From Planctomycetota bacterium (GTDB lineage Bacteria; Planctomycetota; UBA1135; GCA-002686595), in NCBI GenBank assembly GCA_029259675.1, contig JAJDES010000552.1:1-12201 (forward strand): DNA of 12,201 nt, written 5' to 3'. The position numbers were made by a program, and so were the translations under genes. The notes under the pieces are model-generated. The model did no database searches. It was not told the DNA's origin and saw only the letters and a list, made by a program, of their open reading frames with translations. Below are positions 6,942 to 12,201 of the stretch, in pieces (within the stretch, counting starts at the first letter, position 1; each line of letters starts with the position of its first letter).

Positions 6942-9665
6942 ATGCATGGCGAGCTTCCCCCCAGATCACAACTCGACGTAGCCGGCGGCCCGTCCAACGA
7001 CTCGTCTTCCACTGGCCATTCTTCCACTGGCTCTGCCGGCAGTGCTGCGAGCGGCCCCGCAAGCGGCCCAGCCACAGCGCTTCCGGGGCCGGCAGGTCCC
7101 TCTCCCGATCCGCGCGCGGGTGGAGCGCGCAGGAGTCGCCGCCGCCGCGATGCCGCGAGCATTGCCGATGACCTTCGGGCCGATCCCGAATTGCGCGATC
7201 GTTTTGTCCGCTTCGAGCGACTCCCCGCGCGGCCGGGATTGATGGAGGCTTTTCCGCAGGGTTTGGATCCCTTGTTGGTCGAGGCCTTCAAGCGGCGCGG
7301 GCACCGTGAATTGTATAGCCATCAAGCCGAGGCCATTCGGTTGGCGCTGGCGGGTGAAGATGTGCTTGTCACGACCGCAACGGCGTCGGGCAAAACCCTG
7401 GCCTACACAGCTCCGGTGCTGCAGTCGTTGATCGATACGGATGGAGCGGCGCGCTCCCTGTGGCTCTTTCCAACCAAGGCGTTATCACAGGATCAATCGG
7501 CTTCATTGAACGGATGGATCGAGGAGTTGGGTGGGGCTTGGCATTCGTATACCTACGACGGCGACACGCCGCCCTCGGTGCGCCGCACCTTGCGCGAGCG
7601 GGGCCATGTGATCCTCACCAACCCCTGGATGTTGCATCAGGGCATCTTGCCCAACCACGCCAAGTGGGCCGATCTGTTTGCGGGCCTGCACTATGTCGTC
7701 ATCGACGAAGTGCACACCCTTTCGGGGGTCTTTGGTTCCCATGTGGCCAATACCCTGCGGCGCCTCTTGCGTATTGCGCGCCACTATGGTGCCGAGCCCA
7801 AGTTCCTACTTTCCTCGGCGACCTTGCGCGATCCCGCAGCCCACGGCGAGGGCCTAATCGGGCGCGTTCCCAGGGTTGTGGATTGCGACGGATCTCCGCG
7901 CGGGGAGCGAATTTTCGCGTTGCACAACCCGCCCATGCTCAATCCCGTGGCCGGCCTGCGCGCCAATGCTTTGGAGGAGGCGCGCGCTCTTTCCAGGCAC
8001 GTGTGCGGACCCGGTCACCAGACGATTTTCTTTTGCAACCGGCGCACCTCGGTTGAGGTGCTAACGCGCTACATCAAGGAAGCCGCGCCGCGCCTGGGTC
8101 TGAAGCCGGACGAGGTGCGCGGCTATCGCGGCGGGTACCTGCCGCTCTTGCGACGCGAAGTGGAAAGCGGTTTGAAGTCCGGCGCGGTCAAGGTGGTCGT
8201 GACGACCAATGCGCTCGAGTTGGGTATCGATGTGGGCAGTTTGGATGTGGCCGTTCTCGTGGGCTATCCCGGCAGTCAGGCTTCTTTTTGGCAACGGGCC
8301 GGTCGGGTCGGACGGCGCGGCGAGACCAGTTTGGTCGTGATGATTGCGCGTTCGGACCCGGTCGATCAGTACCTGGTGTCTCACCCCGACTACCTGTTTG
8401 AAGCGCCGCGCGAATCGCTCGGCCTGGACCCGGACAACTTGGTCATCCTGAGCGAGCAGCTCAAATGCGCCGCCTTCGAGTTGCCGTTTCACCGCGAAGC
8501 GCCGGAGCACGGCGAAGATCAACCCGCTTCTAAAGGAGAAGCTGAAGGAGAGTCCGTTGGAGCGGTGCGGGACTTCGGGTCGTCTCCGCACGTGGACGGC
8601 ATTCTCGATTACTTGGCCCAGGAAGCGGGCTTCCTACACGGCTCGGGTGACAGCTGGTACTGGATGGCCGATGCCTATCCCGCCCAGGACGTTTCCCTGG
8701 CGGGCAACGAGCCGGACAACGTGGTCATTTTCGATGCGGAGAGCGGGGACGCGATAGGGGAAGTGGATCGCGAGGGATCCATCACGAGCGTGCACGAGGG
8801 GGCGATCTATCAAGTCGAGGGCGAAACATGGAAGGTGGAGCGCTTTGACTACGAGAACCGGCGGGCGACGGCGCGCCGCGTGGAAAGTGATTACTTCACC
8901 GATGCCCAGACAGATGTCGAAGTGCGGGTGCTGCGCTTGGAAGAGCGCAGCTCGCGACCGCGCCGAGGAAAGGTGGGCACAACCAGTCGCCTTCCCGAGG
9001 AAGAAGTCGAATTCGAAAGCGGCGAATCCGGGCGGGGTTCCACCGAGCCGCCCGGCCCCGGTCTTGCCGGAGATGTTGATCGGAGCGAGGACTACAGCGT
9101 TTGGACGGGCGAGGTGCATGTCACCACGGTGCCCACGCTCTACAAGAAGATTCGTTTCTACACGCGCGAAAACGTGGGAGCGGAGGACATCCACTTGCCT
9201 GCGGAGGAGCTCGACACCGAAGCCTTCTGCCTGACCCTTTCGGAGGAGAGCGCCTCCGACCTCTTTCTACACAGCGGTGATCGCGGCGCGGCATGGCACG
9301 GCTTAGGGGAACTCTTGCGGCGGGTGGCCCCGCTCTTCCTCCGTTGCCAGTCGGCCGACCTGGGACTCTCCGCCCAAATCAAATCGAGTCATTTCGGACG
9401 CCCGACCCTGTTTCTTTACGATCGCGTCCAAGGTGGCGTGGGCTTGTCGCGCCTCCTGTATCGCGATCATCGCTTGCTGTTCGAAGCGGCGCGCGACGTG
9501 ATCGAAGCCTGTGATTGCGTGCGCGGTTGCCCGGCTTGCCTGGGGCCCGTGGAGGAAATTGGAGCGGCTGGAGTGGAAACCGCCCGAGCTCTGCTCGATC
9601 ACTTCTTGAGCGGAGCCCAGCTGGCTGCAACTCTGTGTGCCGACTCTGAGGAAGAGCCGCAATGA
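6942..9665 (+). CDS. mrfA: MrfA/YprA-like superfamily 2 DNA helicase with C-terminal DUF1998/MZB cysteine cluster
   Basis: A 907-residue ATP-dependent helicase related to Bacillus subtilis MrfA (YprA) and yeast Hrq1, DNA-repair helicases that move 3' to 5'. The first 85 or so residues are low-complexity, then basic. The Q-motif region RELYSHQAEAI precedes Walker A ATASGKT (146-152). The DEAH-type box is DEVH (255-258), motif III SSAT (291-294), and motif VI QRAGRVGRRG (451-460). A family-typical middle segment includes LKCAAFELPF and DSWYWMADAYPA. The C-terminal domain ends in C857-D-C859-x3-C863-x2-C866, the four-cysteine metal-binding arrangement of the DUF1998/MZB family. An acidic, Gly/Ser/Pro-rich insertion lies near residues 670-715. 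ATG 6942 has GAAAGG about 8 bases upstream. The stop overlaps the exonuclease start (ATGA), matching the yprA-yprB pairing in Bacillus. Function as a lesion-repair helicase is inferred from family and context. Confidence 0.92.
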   Translation: MHGELPPRSQLDVAGGPSNDSSSTGHSSTGSAGSAASGPASGPATALPGPAGPSPDPRAGGARRSRRRRDAASIADDLRADPELRDRFVRFERLPARPGLMEAFPQGLDPLLVEAFKRRGHRELYSHQAEAIRLALAGEDVLVTTATASGKTLAYTAPVLQSLIDTDGAARSLWLFPTKALSQDQSASLNGWIEELGGAWHSYTYDGDTPPSVRRTLRERGHVILTNPWMLHQGILPNHAKWADLFAGLHYVVIDEVHTLSGVFGSHVANTLRRLLRIARHYGAEPKFLLSSATLRDPAAHGEGLIGRVPRVVDCDGSPRGERIFALHNPPMLNPVAGLRANALEEARALSRHVCGPGHQTIFFCNRRTSVEVLTRYIKEAAPRLGLKPDEVRGYRGGYLPLLRREVESGLKSGAVKVVVTTNALELGIDVGSLDVAVLVGYPGSQASFWQRAGRVGRRGETSLVVMIARSDPVDQYLVSHPDYLFEAPRESLGLDPDNLVILSEQLKCAAFELPFHREAPEHGEDQPASKGEAEGESVGAVRDFGSSPHVDGILDYLAQEAGFLHGSGDSWYWMADAYPAQDVSLAGNEPDNVVIFDAESGDAIGEVDREGSITSVHEGAIYQVEGETWKVERFDYENRRATARRVESDYFTDAQTDVEVRVLRLEERSSRPRRGKVGTTSRLPEEEVEFESGESGRGSTEPPGPGLAGDVDRSEDYSVWTGEVHVTTVPTLYKKIRFYTRENVGAEDIHLPAEELDTEAFCLTLSEESASDLFLHSGDRGAAWHGLGELLRRVAPLFLRCQSADLGLSAQIKSSHFGRPTLFLYDRVQGGVGLSRLLYRDHRLLFEAARDVIEACDCVRGCPACLGPVEEIGAAGVETARALLDHFLSGAQLAATLCADSEEEPQ
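7005..7070 (+). repeat. In-frame short tandem repeats in the helicase N-terminus
   Basis: TCTTCCACTGG occurs at 7005-7015 and again at 7020-7030 (15-base period, five codons). AGCGGCCC occurs at 7050-7057 and 7062-7069 (12-base period, four codons). They encode SSTGH/SSTGS and SGPA/SGPA. Because the periods are multiples of three, copy-number change would alter the length of the disordered arm without breaking the frame. Confidence 0.6.
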
Positions 9666-11431
9666 AGCGAGAAACCCTCAACGAAAGCCTCGCGCGCTTG
9701 CGCCGCGAAAAGCCAACACCTGAACCACCGCAAGAGAGTTCTTCCGACCCCAAAGGCGGGGCCCCCGGCAAAGGCGACAATCTGGGGGTCAAGCCTGTAG
9801 ACCAAGTTGACAGTGAAATTGACGGCGAAATTGACGACATGGCCGCAGGCAAGGGGGCTGGCAAATCCATTGGCAAGCCGGGAGATGCCCATAAGCCCAG
9901 CTCGTTGACAGCAGAGGGCGCTGGTCCGACGGGGTCTCGAGGGCCGATTCCGGCATCCAAGGCCAGCGACCTGCCCGCTTGGGTGCAAGCGAAGTTGAAG
10001 CGAAGGCTCAGTGCCGAGGGCAGTAGGCGCAGCCAGTCCCAAGGGACTGAGCGGCCGGCCGAGTCCGATTCCTGCGCACCCCGCCCAAGCGGGGATTCGT
10101 CCGAGTCGATGGCGCTGCCCCGCGCGACACCCCTGGCGCCGGTCACTAGTGGAGATCCCGAGGGGCTGGCGGACACGCAAACGGAGCTGGGCCCCGTTTG
10201 TGCCCGAACAACGGAGTACGCAAGGCACTCTGTGCACGGCTCCTGGGAGTTGGGGGAAGTGGCTCACAGCGCCGCCGATGTCTTTGCGCTTTTAGCGGCC
10301 GATTCGAGTTTGGCCGCAGTCGATCCGCTCAAGGCCATTTACTTGGACATCGAAACCACCGGTCTTTCGGGTGGCGCGGGAACGCTCTCATTCATGGTTG
10401 GCTTGGGCACCTTTGCGGCAGGTCGCTTTGATCTCTGGCAAGGCTTTCTGCGCGGTCCGGAAGGCGAGCGTGCGCTTTTGGCCATGGTCGCGCAAAAAAT
10501 CCGCGGGGCCGATTGTGTGGTCTCCTTCTTCGGCAAGTCCTTCGATCGACATCGGTTGGAGGACAAGATGCGCTTGCACGGCATCGATCCCCCCTTCGCG
10601 GATCGACCCCATTTGGACCTATATCACCCCTTGCAGCGGCTCTACGGTGGGGTATGGCGCGACGGTCGCCTGGGAACCATGGAGAGCGAGCTGTGCGCTG
10701 TCGAGCGGGTCGATGACCTGCCCGGAAGTTACGCGCCGGCGGCTTGGTTCGATTATCTCGCTCGGCGCGAGCATCGCTTGGAGGCCGTTTTTCGCCACAA
10801 CCGAGATGATGTGCTCAGTCTGGTGGTATTGGCCGCCCACCTCGGTGCAGTCCGTCGCAATGAGCGCTCCAGCGGGCTCTCCCTTGGCGGCCCGCAGCGC
10901 GCGCGTGCGGCCGGGCTTGCCAAGTCCCTGGCCCAGGCGGGCCGCTACTCGGAGGCCCTTGATTACAGCCACCTGGCATTGTCCCCGCCGACTTCTTCGC
11001 CGGCTTCCACGCCGATTTTCGGGCAGGCGCCCCCGGAGCCCGATACTCGAAGTATCCAAGCGGATGTCGCCGCGGATGCAAGTCTGCCCGCGACGAGGTA
11101 TTGGCGTGCGCGCGAATTGCACGCGAGTCTTTTGGTTCGCAACGGCTCGTGGCGAACCGCCCATGGGGCCTGGGTTGAGTTGAGCCAAGCTGTCAGCACC
11201 GTTTCCGGAGGCGGTGTCATTGCGGTCCGAGCTCTGATTGAGGCGGCCAAGTTGTCGGAGCACCGGCTTGGCGAGCCGGAACGTGGCCTGGAGCTGTGCC
11301 GGCAAGCCAGGCAGCGCGCCGGGTCGGAACTTGGAATGCGCGGTCGATCGCGCCTCCTGGCGGACCTCGATCGACGCCAAGCTCGACTGGCTGCCCGTTT
11401 GGAAAGTGGCCATTCACAGGCGCAGTCCTAG
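9662..11431 (+). CDS. mrfB: MrfB/YprB-like DEDDh-type exonuclease with TPR-like C-terminus
   Basis: A 589-residue protein with an RNase H-like exonuclease core, the partner of the helicase encoded just before it. In B. subtilis MrfB is a metal-dependent exonuclease acting with MrfA on mitomycin C damage. The core begins at YLDIETTGLSGG with D229 and E231, continues with FFGKSFDRHRLED (D295) and ends at FRHNRDDVLSLV, giving H379 and D383 in an H-x3-D spacing. These are the expected DEDDh catalytic residues. Residues about 413-442 (GLAKSLAQAGRYSEALDYS) and 480-575 look like helical tetratricopeptide repeats. The first 220 or so residues are mostly disordered, with two helix-like basic patches (ESLARLRREK at the start and AWVQAKLKRRL near 105-117). 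B. subtilis MrfB is much shorter, about 410 residues. The start overlaps the helicase stop as ATGA, so the pair is translationally coupled. Direct nuclease function is inferred from intact motifs. Confidence 0.9.
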   Translation: MKRETLNESLARLRREKPTPEPPQESSSDPKGGAPGKGDNLGVKPVDQVDSEIDGEIDDMAAGKGAGKSIGKPGDAHKPSSLTAEGAGPTGSRGPIPASKASDLPAWVQAKLKRRLSAEGSRRSQSQGTERPAESDSCAPRPSGDSSESMALPRATPLAPVTSGDPEGLADTQTELGPVCARTTEYARHSVHGSWELGEVAHSAADVFALLAADSSLAAVDPLKAIYLDIETTGLSGGAGTLSFMVGLGTFAAGRFDLWQGFLRGPEGERALLAMVAQKIRGADCVVSFFGKSFDRHRLEDKMRLHGIDPPFADRPHLDLYHPLQRLYGGVWRDGRLGTMESELCAVERVDDLPGSYAPAAWFDYLARREHRLEAVFRHNRDDVLSLVVLAAHLGAVRRNERSSGLSLGGPQRARAAGLAKSLAQAGRYSEALDYSHLALSPPTSSPASTPIFGQAPPEPDTRSIQADVAADASLPATRYWRARELHASLLVRNGSWRTAHGAWVELSQAVSTVSGGGVIAVRALIEAAKLSEHRLGEPERGLELCRQARQRAGSELGMRGRSRLLADLDRRQARLAARLESGHSQAQS

Positions 11432-11448
11432 CGGCGGGATTGGCTCCA

Positions 11449-11462
11449 GCTTGGCGTCAAGC
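11449..11462 (+). other. Small hairpin just after mrfB
   Basis: GCTTG (11449-11453) and CAAGC (11458-11462) form a perfect 5-bp stem with loop GCGT, 17 bases past the mrfB stop. No U-tract follows, so at best this is a weak or Rho-assisted 3' end. Confidence 0.25.
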
Positions 11463-11569
11463 CATGTGCGCAGCGGGTCTGTGTTTGCAGGATTTGAAGC
11501 GCGGTCACATGGCGGGGCTGAGCGAGCTCGCAATGCGCGGTCGCGGAGCGCTTTGTGCGGGGCCTGTTA

Positions 11570-11604
11570 CCAGCCTTGTGGATAACCGGCTCGTTAAAGG
11601 CTGG
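11570..11604. other. Long bulged hairpin downstream of mrfB
   Basis: CCAGCCTT (11570-11577) pairs perfectly with AAGGCTGG (11597-11604). After a 5-base one-sided bulge (GTGGA, 11578-11582), TAAC (11583-11586) pairs with GTTA (11593-11596), leaving loop CGGCTC. This makes 12 base pairs in total. No T-run follows on either side. It could be the 3' structure of the mrfAB-like transcript, part of a non-coding RNA, or a binding site. Confidence 0.4.
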
Positions 11605-11708
11605 CGCCAGACCCAGTCGCAGGCGACGTGCAACGGGCTGATTGCATTCAGGCTAACCACTTCTTTACGAGCGCTCCCGTAGCGCAGCAAGCATTTGCGC
11701 CGTGAGGC

Positions 11709-11748
11709 TGCAAAAAGCTTGCACTGAAAGTGTGCGAGTGGAAACTCG
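11709..11748. other. Run of three small hairpins
   Basis: Within 40 bases there are TGCAA/TTGCA (11709-11713 and 11719-11723), CACT/AGTG with loop GAA (11722-11732), and CGAGT/ACTCG with a GGAA loop of the GNRA type (11735-11748). The first two share two bases and may be alternatives. The GNRA loop is suggestive of folded RNA, but no known riboswitch or RNA family was recognised. Confidence 0.3.
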
Positions 11749-12201
11749 ACGTATGCGCCTCGCGATTGCAACACCCACACAGCATCGACGGGCTGCCGCA
11801 TGTTCTCTTTTTCCCGCGCGCGTTGCGTGTCCGGAGCTCAACCGTTTTTCGAGTTTGCGCTCTTCGGTACCGGCCTTGCCCAAGCAGCCCTTTGGGCACC
11901 GCTTGAAGCCGATGCCTGCATCCAATCGCGAGTCGCGTTGTGGGAGTCGCAAGGGGTCGCGTGCGCGCACTTCGTGCGGGTCGGTTGCACCCAGTGCGGG
12001 GTCGTTGCAGTGCGAGCCCTCCGTGGCGCTCCGCAGGGATTTCAGCCCGCCCGATGTCGCACTCGAAAAGCCGTGCGATCGGTCCCATGCGTTGGGCGGA
12101 CCATTGCGCTTCCTTCAAAATCAAATAGAAGAACGGCCACAAACAATCGGCCACCACAACGGTGCGCCTGTCCAAGAGCACCGGACCATCACGCAGTTAC
12201 A

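Larger units (their letters stand above)
11432..12201. other. 770-base region with no identified gene, running to the window edge
   Basis: I recognise no product here. Three overlapping frames are open. One on the plus strand is open from 11657 to the edge, with an ATG at 11753. Another plus-strand frame is open from 11728, with an ATG at 11800. A minus-strand frame runs from 12181 (GTG) to 11648. None has a clear ribosome-binding site, and their middles are rich in Arg, Ser, Pro and Cys. The plus frame from 11753 ends in a more protein-like stretch (LRFLQNQIEERPQTIGHHNG) that lies opposite a similarly protein-like start of the minus frame. One of them could be the edge of a real or decayed gene; the window does not decide. 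Hairpins at 11449-11462, 11570-11604 and 11709-11748 add non-coding structure. No tRNA was found. Confidence 0.5.

Noticed and set aside
9379..10267. Two overlapping minus-strand open frames (265 and 222 codons)
   Set aside because: Both are opposite the helicase end and the exonuclease N-terminus. Their length comes from the GC-rich, low-complexity coding sequence on the other strand.
10371..11183. 270-codon plus-strand open frame in another phase
   Set aside because: It overlaps the exonuclease core, whose catalytic residues are all in the other frame. The product is Arg/Ser/Trp-rich without a fold signature.
11593..11610. Possible integron attC-like core (GTTAAAG) beside the CTGGCGCCAG palindrome
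   Set aside because: The core departs from GTTRRRY at the last position. No matching partner core or integrase/cassette context is present.
1..12201. CRISPR array, insertion sequence or prophage signal
   Set aside because: No regularly spaced direct repeats, transposase or integrase motifs, or terminal inverted repeats with target duplications were seen.

Overview
All recognisable genes in this GC-rich window (about 60% GC by eye) lie on the plus strand, in three blocks separated by gene-poor gaps. The organism cannot be named from the sequence. A GldA/GldF/GldG-type ABC cluster followed by a DUF4340 protein, next to an MrfA/MrfB-like repair pair, is a combination I associate with Planctomycetota, Myxococcota, Acidobacteriota and related environmental lineages. 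That assignment is inference only.

Block 1 (1-852) is the 3' end of dnaK: the tail of the ATPase domain, the substrate-binding domain, the lid and the disordered tail. It ends in a convincing intrinsic terminator at 884-937. A 401-base gap follows (853-1253). I see no gene there, but it holds a nest of short inverted repeats.

Block 2 (1254-6655) is a four-gene ABC-2 export-type operon: an ATPase with an unusual roughly 100-residue low-complexity tail, a six-helix permease, a GldG-like auxiliary protein with a membrane helix at each end, and a membrane-anchored DUF4340 protein with repeated units. The last three genes are coupled by TGATG stop/start overlaps. The ATPase is set apart by a 109-base gap that carries a hairpin. 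The likely product is one membrane complex in which ATP hydrolysis drives the permease and two large extracytoplasmic proteins act outside the membrane. Its substrate is unknown.

Block 3 (6942-11431) is a two-gene unit overlapping by ATGA. It encodes a superfamily 2 helicase with a four-cysteine DUF1998/MZB domain (MrfA/YprA type) and a DEDDh-like exonuclease with C-terminal TPR-like helices (MrfB/YprB type). In Bacillus subtilis the corresponding pair repairs mitomycin C damage independently of UvrABC. Both proteins here carry long low-complexity N-terminal extensions.

The last 770 bases (11432-12201) hold no gene I can identify. They contain a bulged hairpin, a run of small hairpins, and several overlapping open frames that reach or approach the right edge. 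No tRNA, rRNA, CRISPR array, insertion sequence or prophage gene was seen. The items most worth following are the elaborated MrfAB-like pair, the tail on the ABC ATPase, and the two structured non-coding regions.
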